Of a stretch of 64,000 bases of DNA, positions 8,973-18,400 are shown one piece after another (the first letter of the stretch is position 1; each line of letters starts with the position of its first letter). This stretch comes from Dyadobacter sp. NIV53 (GTDB lineage: Bacteria; Bacteroidota; Bacteroidia; Cytophagales; Spirosomataceae). Under the pieces are notes generated by a model, which had not been told where the DNA came from, made no database searches, and worked only from the letters and a program-made list of their open reading frames with translations. The translations under genes and the position numbers were made by a program. The stretch is from the NCBI RefSeq assembly GCF_019711195.1, contig NZ_CP081299.1, positions 5,242,501-5,306,500 on the forward strand, written 5' to 3'.

Positions 8973-10739
8973 CTATTTTATCACCAGTTCAAAAGGCATT
9001 CTGGTTTGCGTTCCGCCCATGTTCATGAGTTTTTTATACATTTTAACATAAGTGGACATTTCTCCGAGATTTTTATCCATTACTTTTTGCTCTTCGTCGC
9101 CCATCATTTTAGTAAATAGCTCTTCAAGTGGCTTTTTCTTTTCAGGATAATACCGAACACGGTAATCATCTTTATCTAATTTGGCGGTTGTAGCAGCCAA
9201 ACTGATAGCTTTGTCAATACCGCCTAATTCATCTACCAGTCCATTTTCCTTGGCTTCTACACCGGACCATACACGGCCTTGTGCTAGACTTTTTAATTTT
9301 TCAACAGGCATTTTTCTTCCTGCCGCAGCCTTAGCCGTAAATTTCTCATAACCTTCATTAACGCTCTTCTGAACCATGGACTTTTCAAATTCAGTCATTT
9401 CGCGTGTCGCAGTAGGCCAGTCAGAGTGGGCATTGGTACCAACATGGTCAAACGTGACACCCAGCTTATTATTCATGAAATCAGTTACATTAAAAATAAG
9501 TCCGAATATCCCAATCGAACCTGTAATTGTATTTGGCTGTGCAACAATCTTATCGCAACCCATAGCCATATAATATCCACCTGATGCAGCAACATCCGAC
9601 ATGGAAGCAATAACTGGTTTCTTTTTGGCTGTAATCTGAATTTCTCTCCACATTACATCCGATGCAAGTGCGCTTCCGCCGGGAGAATTGATACGGAGTA
9701 CAATGGCTTTGATCTTGTCATTATCACGAAGTTTTTTAATTTCCTTCACAAACTTTTCAGAACCTATAGACTCGTCGCTGCCTTCTCCGCTTGAAATTTC
9801 ACCTTCGGCAACCAGCACAGCAATACGCTTGTCAAAATCCCCTTCTTTTCCAATGCTTTCGCCTTTCAGGTATTTGTCGACACCTATGTAAGAAACTTCT
9901 TTTTTGTCTTCAATCTTTAAATCTTTTTTCAGGACGTTTTCAAATTCATCCCAATAACCAAGATTTGTAACAAGCTTGTATTTTAATGCAGATTCCGGAT
10001 TCTCAACAGCCAGTGAATCGGCTAATCCTTTCAATTGATCAACAGGTATTTTACGTGATGCAGAAATATTTTTCAGGAAATTACCATTAATTGCGGCGAT
10101 CAGCTCAGATGACTGCTTTTTACTTGCCTCACTCATATCCTGGCGCGAGAACATTTCAATAGCGCTTTTGAACTCACCCACACGGAAAATCAAAGGTTTT
10201 ACTTCAAGCTTATCAAAAGTGCCTTTAAAGAAACTGTATTCAGCAGAAAGGCCGTTCCATTCCATTCCGCCAGCCGGATTTAAATAAATTTTATCTGCGA
10301 GGGAAGCGATGTAATAGCCTTTTTCCGAGAAAGATTCACCGTAGGTAACAATGAATTTCTTTGATTTTTTGAATTCTAAAAGCTGGTTTCTGATCTCTTC
10401 CAGTGTTGCCCAACCTGTTTCAGGACCTTCTGTTTTAAGATAAATGCCCTTAATTTTATCGTCGGTCTGTGCATTTTTCAGTGCTTCCAGAATATCCTTT
10501 AAGCCTACTGCATTCTCACTTCCTCCAAATGGCCCGCCAATTTCAGCGAAAGGGTTTTCAACACCAACTTCTGAAATGGGTTTATTCAAATCCAGTTTAA
10601 GAATAGATTTATCTTCTACCACAACTTTGTCCTCGGATGAGAACGCGGCTCCTATTCCGGCAACAATAAAAATGAAAAGAAAAAAGAAAACGGCTAAGCC
10701 AACTATTGTGGCTAAAACATATTTAAAAAACTGTAACAT
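8973..10739 (-). CDS. sppA: Signal peptide peptidase SppA, 67 kDa (protease IV) type
   Basis: The protein has 588 residues, the length of the long two-domain SppA. An N-terminal membrane helix at about 9-32 anchors it in the inner membrane with the catalytic part outside. The first peptidase-S49 repeat holds the expected general-base lysine, Lys191, in VGEFKSAIE. The second holds the nucleophile, Ser386, in DVAASGGYY, followed by NTITGSIG. Both halves of the known Ser-Lys dyad are therefore present. The enzyme degrades signal peptides left in the membrane after secretion. A -7-like box lies upstream on the minus strand, and the gene ends at the shared terminator. Confidence 0.95.
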   Translation of the reverse strand: MLQFFKYVLATIVGLAVFFFLFIFIVAGIGAAFSSEDKVVVEDKSILKLDLNKPISEVGVENPFAEIGGPFGGSENAVGLKDILEALKNAQTDDKIKGIYLKTEGPETGWATLEEIRNQLLEFKKSKKFIVTYGESFSEKGYYIASLADKIYLNPAGGMEWNGLSAEYSFFKGTFDKLEVKPLIFRVGEFKSAIEMFSRQDMSEASKKQSSELIAAINGNFLKNISASRKIPVDQLKGLADSLAVENPESALKYKLVTNLGYWDEFENVLKKDLKIEDKKEVSYIGVDKYLKGESIGKEGDFDKRIAVLVAEGEISSGEGSDESIGSEKFVKEIKKLRDNDKIKAIVLRINSPGGSALASDVMWREIQITAKKKPVIASMSDVAASGGYYMAMGCDKIVAQPNTITGSIGIFGLIFNVTDFMNNKLGVTFDHVGTNAHSDWPTATREMTEFEKSMVQKSVNEGYEKFTAKAAAGRKMPVEKLKSLAQGRVWSGVEAKENGLVDELGGIDKAISLAATTAKLDKDDYRVRYYPEKKKPLEELFTKMMGDEEQKVMDKNLGEMSTYVKMYKKLMNMGGTQTRMPFELVIK

Positions 10740-10784
10740 AAATTATATAAATCGTTGATTTGAAATTCACTGCTATTCTTTCAA

Positions 10785-10792
10785 CAAAATTA
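10785..10792 (-). promoter_or_regulatory. Bacteroidota-type -7 box upstream of sppA
   Basis: On the minus strand the bases read TAATTTTG, a full match to the TAnnTTTG consensus, 46 bases upstream of the sppA ATG. No clear TTG at -33 is visible at the usual distance, so this is a prediction from one element only. Confidence 0.45.
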
Positions 10793-10935
10793 CGGATTAA
10801 TTATCCCAGTTAGGGATATAAATAATGTCAAAAGGTATTTTCAGCGCATTAAATGGTCATATAACTTTTCAAGTATTTCTGTGCTTACATTCATGTATAC
10901 ACGTTTTGATTTTGTAATTTACGCAAAAATTAAAA

Positions 10936-11442
10936 ATGAAAAAGATACTCATTTTAGTTCGCCACGCCACCGCCGAAGATCAGAGTTTTAAAATAAAGGA
11001 TTTTGACAGACAGCTCGTTGATAAAGGGCTTTCTGAAGCCACTTTAATGGGCAAATGGCTTTATGGTAAAAATATAAATCCGGATCATTTCATTACCAGT
11101 GCAGCCCCTAGGGCATACAAAACCGCTGAGGTAGTTGCCGATCAAATGTATTTTGATGTTGCAAATATTGTTGCAACACAGGACTTATACGATGGCGGTC
11201 CGCAGGCTTATTTAAGTGCTGTCAATAAAAACCCCGAAGAAAGCAGGTGGCTGATACTTTTTGGCCATAATCCTGATATTACATACTTTGCTGAATATCT
11301 TTCAGGATCTCATATAGGCTCTATGAAAAAATGCGGTATTGCTATTATTGAATTTGAAAATCAGAAATGGGAGGAAATTTCAGGTAAATCAGGTAATCTG
11401 GTTTATTATATTACACCTAAGGAAGTTAGAGAAGCCAGTTGA
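10936..11442 (+). CDS. SixA-like histidine phosphatase
   Basis: The protein has 168 residues. LVRHATAE at residues 8-15 is the RHG catalytic motif, with His10 the likely phospho-acceptor. FITSAAPRAYKTAEVV holds the second arginine, and LFGHNPDITYFAEYL holds the second conserved histidine. This is the short SixA layout of the histidine phosphatase superfamily. E. coli SixA removes phosphate from histidine of the phosphotransferase protein NPr or of hybrid kinases, but the partner here is unknown. A small membrane-protein gene follows at once, so the two are probably co-transcribed. Confidence 0.88.
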   Translation: MKKILILVRHATAEDQSFKIKDFDRQLVDKGLSEATLMGKWLYGKNINPDHFITSAAPRAYKTAEVVADQMYFDVANIVATQDLYDGGPQAYLSAVNKNPEESRWLILFGHNPDITYFAEYLSGSHIGSMKKCGIAIIEFENQKWEEISGKSGNLVYYITPKEVREAS

Positions 11443-11447
11443 AACCA

Positions 11448-11657
11448 ATGGAGAAGCCCAATAAAAACCGTAAGATTTTCATCGTTGTATTAATTTTGTT
11501 TGTAGCCTTGTTTATTTATATATCCTACGATATGTCGAGCCGTACCACTGCACCCTGGAACAGGCCAAAGCAATTGAACCGTGCATTACCAGGCGCACTA
11601 CCTGATTCTGATTCTCTTAAACTGGATTCGTTACTGGAAGAAGCGGATAAAAAATAG
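11448..11657 (+). CDS. Small single-span membrane protein, unknown function
   Basis: The protein has about 69 residues. It has a basic N-terminus (EKPNKNRKIF), one membrane helix (about IFIVVLILFVALFIYISY), then a polar tail rich in Pro, Asp, Leu and Ser ending in EEADKK. I chose the ATG at 11448. A TTG at 11439 in the same frame would overlap the stop of the SixA-like gene by four bases. I do not recognise a family. Tight coupling to the phosphatase gene suggests co-expression. Confidence 0.65.
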   Translation: MEKPNKNRKIFIVVLILFVALFIYISYDMSSRTTAPWNRPKQLNRALPGALPDSDSLKLDSLLEEADKK

Positions 11658-11683
11658 TGCCGATGGCTGCCATTCTCGCCATC

Positions 11684-12580
11684 TTAACCTCTTGGATGAA
11701 ATTCGGTAATAATCTGACGTAAATAATCTCTATCCAAATGTGTATAGATCTCCGTTGTCGTAATGGATTCATGGCCGAGCATTTCCTGTACTGCTCTCAA
11801 ACTTGCACCACCTTCTATTAAGTGTGTGGCAAATGAGTGCCGGAATGTATGCGGACTTACGTTTTTATCAATCCCGGCATTTTCAGTAGCATCTTTGATG
11901 ATCAGAAAAATCATGACCCTGGTGAGCTGCTTTCCCCTTCTGTTCAGAAACACAATATCCTCGCTGTCTTTGTGTACAGCTATTTTATTTCTGACATGTT
12001 CAAGATAAATTTCAACATATTTAATTGCTTCCTTTCCAATTGGTACCAGCCTGACTTTATTGCCCTTGCCAAGTACCCGAATAAAACCGATATCAAAATA
12101 GCAATTCGTGAGCTGCATATTGATCAATTCCGAGACACGAAGGCCGGAGCTATACAGAACCTCAATGATGGCCCGGTTACGGGTTCCTTCGGGCGTTGAG
12201 TGGTCAATATTGGTTAATATTTCCTCTATTTCTTCATAAGACAAAACATCCGGAAGTTTTCTGGGGAGCCGTGGTGCACCGATCAGTTCTGTTGGATCTT
12301 CGGTAATTTCGTTTTCGAGAACCAGGTATTTGTAAAATGCCTTTATTCCGGAAAGTATTCTTGCCTGGGAATGTGCTGCAAGGCCCAATTCCGTAACATA
12401 TTTCAGAAAACCAAGCACGTGCTCTTCCAAAAGACCTTTTGGAGTAACATCGATTTGATTCATTTCAAGATATTCCGCCAGTTTTTCTACGTCACGAACA
12501 TAAGCTTGTATAGAATTATCAGAAAATGACCTCTCTAAGCGGAGATAATTTTTAAAATGTTTGATGTAGCTTTGCCACAT
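11684..12580 (-). CDS. xerD: Tyrosine recombinase XerD
   Basis: The protein has 298 residues, the standard Xer length. The N-terminal SAM-like DNA-binding domain covers about 1-90 and the catalytic domain about 110-295. All catalytic positions can be read: Arg148 (SGLRVSEL), Lys172 (GKGNK), His244 and Arg247 (HTFRHSF), His270 (LGHES) and Tyr279 (EIYTH). With XerC it resolves chromosome dimers at dif. XerD versus XerC is chosen from overall resemblance and is less certain than the family. No integrase neighbours or mobile-element ends are seen, so it is the housekeeping recombinase rather than a phage integrase. Confidence 0.92.
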   Translation of the reverse strand: MWQSYIKHFKNYLRLERSFSDNSIQAYVRDVEKLAEYLEMNQIDVTPKGLLEEHVLGFLKYVTELGLAAHSQARILSGIKAFYKYLVLENEITEDPTELIGAPRLPRKLPDVLSYEEIEEILTNIDHSTPEGTRNRAIIEVLYSSGLRVSELINMQLTNCYFDIGFIRVLGKGNKVRLVPIGKEAIKYVEIYLEHVRNKIAVHKDSEDIVFLNRRGKQLTRVMIFLIIKDATENAGIDKNVSPHTFRHSFATHLIEGGASLRAVQEMLGHESITTTEIYTHLDRDYLRQIITEFHPRG

Positions 12581-12651
12581 ACTCTAATTTTAATTGATTG
12601 AATGAATACAAAAAACAGCAATACAATGAATATCAATGTTGCAATGTATAA

Positions 12652-12659
12652 TACTTTTG
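12652..12659 (+). promoter_or_regulatory. Bacteroidota-type -7 box upstream of aroQ
   Basis: TACTTTTG matches TAnnTTTG and is followed by CG. It would give a leader of about 110 bases containing the period-7 repeat before the aroQ ATG. A TTG at 12639-12641 is too close to serve as the -33 element. Confidence 0.4.
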
Positions 12660-12719
12660 CGAGTTTGATGAAAAGAAGATAAACTACGGGTAAAATCAAA
12701 AAAATAAATCAAGAATCGT

Positions 12720-12759
12720 GGCTAAAAGCTAACAGCGGTCCGTCGCGCGGCTAATAGCC
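12720..12759. repeat. Degenerate heptanucleotide repeat upstream of aroQ
   Basis: GCTAAAA and GCTAACA stand in tandem at the start, and GGCTAATAGCC closes the stretch, with a GC-rich interruption (GGTCCGTCGCGC) between. The period and the GCTAAYA core match the repeats ahead of the exporter permease at 4925 and of the GH65 gene at 62617. Confidence 0.5.
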
Positions 12760-12773
12760 AAAATCTAAACAAT

Positions 12774-13193
12774 ATGAAAAAAATATTAATCCTTAACGGC
12801 CCGAATCTAAACCTTTTGGGGAAACGTGAGCCCGGCGTATATGGTAATCAGTCATTTGAGGATTATCTGCTGGATCTGAGAAATATTTTTCCTGATCATG
12901 AAATCCATTATTTTCAATCCAATCATGAAGGTGCAATGATTGACAAAATTCATGAAATTGGTTTTTCTTTTGATGGGATTGTGATTAACGCCGGCGCTTA
13001 TACACATACCTCTATTGCTCTTGCTGATGCGTTGTCGGCTGTGACTACACCTGCGCTAGAAGTACATATTTCCAATATTCATGCAAGGGAATCATTCCGC
13101 CACCACAGTCACCTGACCCGTGTATGCAAAGGTATGATTTGCGGTTTGGGCTTAAAAGGATATGAAATGGCCATCCGGTATTTTGTTTATTAA
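12774..13193 (+). CDS. aroQ: 3-dehydroquinate dehydratase, type II
   Basis: The protein has 139 residues, the normal size of the dodecameric type II enzyme. NGPNLNLLGKREPGVYG at residues 8-24 holds the lid arginine and the catalytic tyrosine. FQSNHEGAMIDKIHE, INAGAYTHTSIALADAL and EVHISNIHAREXFRHHS-type segments (here with Ser before Phe) hold the Asn, His and Arg that bind the substrate. It removes water from 3-dehydroquinate in the shikimate pathway. It has its own promoter-like box and a long leader. It ends 20 bases before the convergent carboxypeptidase gene. Confidence 0.96.
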   Translation: MKKILILNGPNLNLLGKREPGVYGNQSFEDYLLDLRNIFPDHEIHYFQSNHEGAMIDKIHEIGFSFDGIVINAGAYTHTSIALADALSAVTTPALEVHISNIHARESFRHHSHLTRVCKGMICGLGLKGYEMAIRYFVY

Positions 13194-13213
13194 ACTACCG
13201 GACGGCCATTGTT

Positions 13214-15705
13214 TTATCTGAATACAGCGTTGCTGAATAATATTTTTCCGTTGTATATCATTCCTCGGAATAGCGGATCATCCATTAGATATACTACTTG
13301 TCCTTTTCCCATTGGCTGAACACCCATAATCAGTGTGTTTTTTAATTTTTCGGTCATTTTTTTACCCACAAACCCAGCTGCATATCCCTTATCGTCAAGA
13401 TATCCGACGTTCCAGCCATCTTTCAGGTAGCCGATATCGTAGGAATCTCTTACCAATGTATAATATTCCTGATTGCAGCCAAAGGCAAGCGGATGTGTTT
13501 TGTCTAAATTAATAATGAACATACTCCCCGGAGAAGAATCACTTGCTTCGAGACGCTCCTGATCACCGAATTTTTTGAATACATCCGGCTCTTTACTTTT
13601 TTCAGAAATCTTTTTAGTAAGCCCGAACCCTGGCTTATTTATAAAAATATCCGTTGCCTGTTCCATAGCAATAAGTTTGCCTCCATTCCTGATCCATTCC
13701 TGTAGCATGTCAATTACCTTTTCATTCATAATATTGGCGTATTTCCCGGCAGGAAGGATCAAAACGTCAATTTCACTCCATGGTAAATTAGCCAGTTTGT
13801 CTCCATTAATAATGGTCATTGGATATTCAATCTGTTTTTCAAAGTAATGCCAAACCGCACCGAATGATGTAGCGGAAATGCCAGGGCCCCCAACAGTTAC
13901 TATTTTTGGGGATTTCAAAACAGGTACAAATTGAGGAGATCCGAAATCTGCTCCGGATGTTACAAAACCAGTTTTTACAGGAATAAGCTGTACATGATGT
14001 TTTGTAGCCAGTGATGTTACAAGCTGGTCAAAATCTTTCTGACTGTTTCCTTTTTTTGTGATAACAAGTGTACCGGCTTCAAATTTAAGTTTATCAATCT
14101 CAAAATCAACATTTGAACTGCGCACCAGCATATTCCTTTTTAAAAGTTCTGAGAGGAAAACAACATCTTCCACCGCCGACCAGCGTGCTAAGTAAGCATA
14201 AGGCGAAACCTCTGAAATTTTGTTTTCAATTACCGGAGTTTTATAAGCAACCGGCGCCAGTTTTTCTTTCAAACCATATGTTTTCAATCCAAACAAATAA
14301 GACATTCCCCAGCTTGTAAGATCATACGTAACTGAATCTTCCAAAACCGGTTTAGTTTCAAAAAGTATCCTGATCAGGTTTGATTTGGGTTGATAAGCAC
14401 TGATCAGCAAGTCATTACTTTCTATTTTTATGGATTGATCCGAAGAATTCGCCAGTTCAGTTCCTTTGGCAATCATATTTTTACCAGCCATTCCATATTC
14501 AAATCCCTGTTTTGTCAGCCATTCTGTGAATGACCTTACCCGTTCTTCATTTCCCTGGTTTTTTACTACATAAGTTTTAAAACCTCCGGCAGGATTTGTT
14601 GCTGCATCTTCATGGAATTTGATAAACTCTTTTACGATACGTTCCTGGTGTGATGTTACGGATTCAAGCGTGGCCATACTGGTTGCAAAATGATGATCGA
14701 TCCTGCTCACAAGGGTTAAAGTATCCTTTTCTTTTTTCTTTCAATGGCTAAACCGCCGGCACCACCACCAGCCTGTTCATATGTAATACCAATCGCACCA
14801 TTGAAAGTTGGCCAGGTATCGCCGTAACTTGGGTAAAACAGGTCATAATTGTATCTGGTAAAATAAGCCCAGTTATTTTTATCAAAATATTTACGACAAT
14901 TTTCTCCAACCAATTCGTTGAATTCTCGTTGCCATCCGGTGATATCCTTATGAAAAGGCTTTGCAGCAGGTGGGAAATAATAACTGCTATTGGAACCCAT
15001 TTCATGAAAATCAGCATGCAAATGAGGCATCCATTGGTTATAAAGCGCAATTCTGGCCTGTGTTTCTTTTTGTGTCTGCCATGCCCAGTCGCGGTTCAGA
15101 TCAAAAAGATAGTGATTGAATCGTCCTCCCGGCCATGGTTCATCGTGTTCCAGTGCATACGGCGTTACGTTCGGGACTGCACTCTGGTAACGGTTGTACC
15201 ATTGCGTGTAGCGGTCGTAGCCATCCGGATTTTCACACGGATCAATGATCACCACAGTATTTTTTAATATGCCTTGTGTTAAAGCATTTTCCTTATTCAG
15301 CAGTTCATACACAACCTTCATGCTCGTATTCGCGGAAACTGCCTCATTGCCGTGTACGTTGTAACTGAGCCATACAATAGGAGGGACAGTGCCTTCAGAT
15401 TTGCCATCAAGCATTTTGATGCTTTTCAAATGATTGGTCCTGATGGATTCCAGGCGGCTGATATTTTCAGGAGAAGAAATAAAGGCAGCAATCAGCGGAC
15501 GGCCTTCATTGGTACTGCCATATTGTATTATTTTCACGCGGTCCGGATTCTGGCTTTCCATTAACCGGATATAATCCACGATTTGATGATGGTAAGTAAA
15601 TTTAGAGCCAAGCGGGTAGCCTAAATACTGATCAGGAGTTTTGTTTTGAGCAATGGCAAATTGAAACGAAAAAAGGAATAGGAGACAATAAATAGATTTG
15701 ATCAT
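13214..15705 (-). pseudogene. M14-family zinc carboxypeptidase, interrupted by one frameshift
   Basis: Two minus-strand frames, 15705-14716 and 14710-13214, together encode a protein of about 830 residues, the usual length of Bacteroidota M14 peptidases. I start it at 15705 (MIKSIYCLLFLF, a signal peptide ending AIAQ) rather than 66 bases upstream. Zinc ligands are visible in NVHGNEAVS and in HADFHEMG, and the catalytic glutamate in GITYEQAG. The frame is lost right after GGLAIERK, in the T-run at 14732-14737 (A-run on the coding strand). Reading one more A, or two fewer, restores ...EKDTLTLVSRIDHHF, which continues the family sequence. The second half includes a GATase-like domain. It is probably a secreted peptidase that is intact in reality. 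Confidence 0.85.
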
Positions 15706-15881
15706 AAATCTGTGAGTGAATTTCAAAATAGGTATAGCCAAATTTAGAAAGTTCGTGGAATTTAACGGCATTGAAAAATAAATTAAAAAAAGTTTGAATT
15801 TTAATGACTTGAAAATGAGAGTTGTAAAAAATAAGTGAATTATATTTCCTTCCGATGTTAGGAATTTAAAATTCAGTCCTG

Positions 15882-15889
15882 CATCTTTG
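15882..15889 (+). promoter_or_regulatory. Possible -7 box for the tRNA-Glu gene
   Basis: CATCTTTG followed by CACC differs from TAnnTTTG in one base and lies 75 bases upstream of the mature tRNA. The same CTTTGCACC context occurs ahead of the radical SAM gene. Confidence 0.3.
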
Positions 15890-15963
15890 CACCACGATTC
15901 CAGAACACGGAAACGAAAAGTGAAAGAAAGTGCTTAAAAAGCTCACGAAGTAGGAGACCAGTC

Positions 15964-16035
15964 GGCCCATTCGTCTAGCGGTTAGGACACGACCCTTTCA
16001 CGGTTGAAACAGGGGTTCGATTCCCCTATGGGTCA
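15964..16035 (+). tRNA. tRNA-Glu (anticodon TTC)
   Basis: The 72 bases fold as a cloverleaf. The acceptor arm GGCCCAT pairs with ATGGGTC (one G-U) plus discriminator A. The D-arm contains TCTAGCGGTTAGGA. The anticodon stem CGACC pairs with GGTTG around the loop CTTTCAC, giving TTC at 15997-15999. The T-arm is AGGGG-TTCGATT-CCCCT. CCA is not encoded. A hairpin with a T-run follows at 16087. I saw no duplicated 3' end nearby that would mark an integrated element. Confidence 0.96.
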
Positions 16036-16086
16036 CAAACCGTGTGTATTGAGGGTAACTTCTTTCACTGAAATTATTGCAAATCA

Positions 16087-16110
16087 AGCTCGCTTTTAGC
16101 GGGCTTTTTT
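16087..16110 (+). terminator. Terminator after tRNA-Glu
   Basis: AGCTCGC at 16087-16093 pairs with GCGGGCT at 16099-16105 (one T-G pair) around TTTTA. A run of six T follows. Confidence 0.85.
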
Positions 16111-16451
16111 GTTTTATGTGGTAATTAGGAAATTGCGGAACGGTGAAAATGCGGATTATATCTTATCAAAATTATCTTGTTTTTATTTTCCATAGATTAA
16201 AATCCAGGGCTATATAATTGGTCATACCTATGGCATTTTATCTAAACTCGTTGATCGTAGTCTGTTTTAACAATTATAGACTTCATTCGGTAGGTTATAA
16301 GAACCAACAGACCCTTAATCTGTTGCTTTTGAGAATAATTTTTAAGTAGGCCTCTGACTGACGTATTATCTGGCCAAGTTCCATATTGCCGTACTAGACT
16401 TACGTTTAAACAATCCTATTCTCAAACCGCTCCATCCCAAAATTCTTTCCG
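16111..16451. other. Intergenic stretch with small hairpins, no supported gene
   Basis: No coding sequence is evident. CAACAGA at 16305-16311 pairs with TCTGTTG at 16319-16325, a seven-base hairpin. TTTGAGAATA at 16328-16337 is the perfect reverse complement of TATTCTCAAA at 16417-16426, enclosing about 80 bases. These could mark a structured RNA or a decayed mobile fragment, but I cannot assign either. Confidence 0.4.
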
Positions 16452-16459
16452 TATTTTTG
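16452..16459 (+). promoter_or_regulatory. Bacteroidota-type -7 box upstream of the CocE-type hydrolase
   Basis: TATTTTTG is a full match to TAnnTTTG, 31 bases upstream of the ATG at 16491. No TTG is seen at the -33 distance. Confidence 0.5.
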
Positions 16460-16490
16460 CTATACCACTTTTTAACCCATTTCCAATTCA

Positions 16491-18369
16491 ATGTTCAGGA
16501 AACAACTTTTTATCTTTCTCCTTATACTTCCTCTATTGACCCAGGCACAAAATACTGTTACAACTGATACCAGTTTTGTAAGAAGCAATTACCGGAAAAC
16601 GGAACGGACTATTCTGATGCGGGATGGGGTAAAGCTTTATACGGTTATTTACACGCCAAAAGACACAATGCAGTCTTATCCAATATTGATGCAGCGGACG
16701 CCTTACTCAGCCGGGCCGTATGGAGATAATAATTACCGCAGGAAGATTGGGCCTAATGTTTCGTTAATGCGGGATAAATATATTTTCGTTTACCAGGATG
16801 CGCGGGGACGGTATAAAAGTGAGGGGAATTTCCGTGAAATGACACCTGCTATCGTGGATAAAAAGAGTAATAAGGACGTTGATGAGTCGAGCGATACGTA
16901 TGATACGATTGAGTGGCTTTTGAAGAATACAAAAAATAATGGCAAAGCGGGAATCTATGGGATTTCATTTCCAGGATATTATTCATCCGCCGCATTGCCT
17001 GATGCACATCCTGCCTTAAAGAGCAGTTTCTCCGCAAGCGCCTATGTCTGACGAATTTATTGGAGATGACTGTTACCATAATGGTGCATTTTTCCTGATG
17101 GATAATTTCGGATTTTACAGTGGTTTTGACGGCCCGAAAAGTGCAAATGGCGAAAATTATGAACTGTTCTTTAAAACCGGTGCTAATAGTGATGCTTATC
17201 AGTATTTCCTGGATTTTGGCCCCTTGAAAAAAGCAAATACCAGCGCTTATTTTTCAGATCCTAAAAGTGTGTGGAGACAGATTGTGGAACATCCTGTTTA
17301 TGATGAGTTCTGGCTGTCGAGGAATATTAAACAACATTTGAAAAACGTTAAACCTGCCGTTTTGGTTGTAGGGGGTTGGTTTGATGCCGAAGATCTATAT
17401 GGCGCTTTGAAAACATATGCCGCCATTGAAAAGCAATCTCCAGGCAACAATGCAAAACTTGTAATGGGGCCATGGACGCATGGAGGATGGGCGGCGGCTT
17501 CGTGGAAATCTTTTGCTAATTATCGGTTTGGCTCAGATTTAAATAAATATTATCAGGATGAAATTGAAACTAAATTTTTCAACTTTTACCTGAAAGATAA
17601 AGGCAGTTTCGACCAGTCGGAGGTAACGGTTTTTGAGACTGGTTCCAATCAATGGAAGAATTACGATGTATGGCCACCGAAAAACAGTCACCAGGTTCCG
17701 TATTTTTTTGGAGAACATGGAAAGCTTTCAGATACGAAACCAGATGCAGTAAAAAGTGCGAGTGAATATGAAAGTGATCCTGCTAAACCTGTTCCGTACA
17801 CCGGCGTAATCAGTGGCCATAGGAATAACGAGTATATGGTGGAGGATCAAAGATTCGCTTCCCAGCGCCCGGATGTACTGGTATTTCAAACCGATTCTTT
17901 AACGCAGGATATGACATTGACTGGTGAAATTGCGGCTAATCTGTTTGTGTCCATGACTGGAAGTGATGCTGATTTTATTGTTAAAGTAATCGACGTTTGG
18001 CCGGCAGGTTCTACAATTACGGCAGCATCAGAAGGACAACGTCCAACGCAAATGGGAGGTTATCAGCAAATGGTAAGAGCTGAAGTATTTCGTGGTAAAT
18101 TTCGTAACAGTTTCAGCAAACCGGAGCCGTTTACTAAGGACAAGATAGAAAAAGTTTCGTTTAAACTAAATGAAGTAGCACATACCTTCAAAAAAGGCCA
18201 TCGTGTAATGGTTCAGGTTCAAAGCAGCTGGTTTCCGTTGGTTGACAGAAATCCACAAAAATTCATAAATATTTTTGAAGCAGACGAACAGGATTTTCAA
18301 AAATCAAAGATTATGATTTACCACGATTCAAAGAACAGCAGCAATGTCGTTCTACCGATTTTAAAATAA
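16491..18369 (+). pseudogene. CocE/NonD-type X-Pro dipeptidyl-peptidase-like hydrolase, one frameshift
   Basis: Frames 16491-17051 and 17044-18369 together give about 625 residues, the usual length of secreted CocE-family hydrolases. Signal peptide: FIFLLILPLLTQAQ. The catalytic triad is readable across both parts: Ser159 in GISFPGYY, Asp in VVGGWFDAEDLYG and His in MGPWTHGGW. A C-terminal jelly-roll domain (DMTLTGEIAANLFVSMTG to the end) completes the family layout. Around 17019-17022 the reading ALK continues as AVSPQAPMSDEF only if one base is removed from AAGAGCA, so there is a one-base insertion. This is not a homopolymer. The family hydrolyses esters or N-terminal peptides, and the substrate here is unknown. 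The ThuA gene follows after 16 bases. Confidence 0.85.
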
Positions 18370-18400
18370 GTGTTTAATGTAAATCATGAATTCTGGATTA

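Noticed and set aside
11837..12199. 120-codon plus-strand frame inside xerD
   Set aside because: XerD on the minus strand has every catalytic residue; the opposite frame is a shadow.
15964..16035. tRNA-Glu as an integration site
   Set aside because: No repeat of the tRNA 3' end and no integrase of phage type were found nearby; XerD is the housekeeping recombinase.
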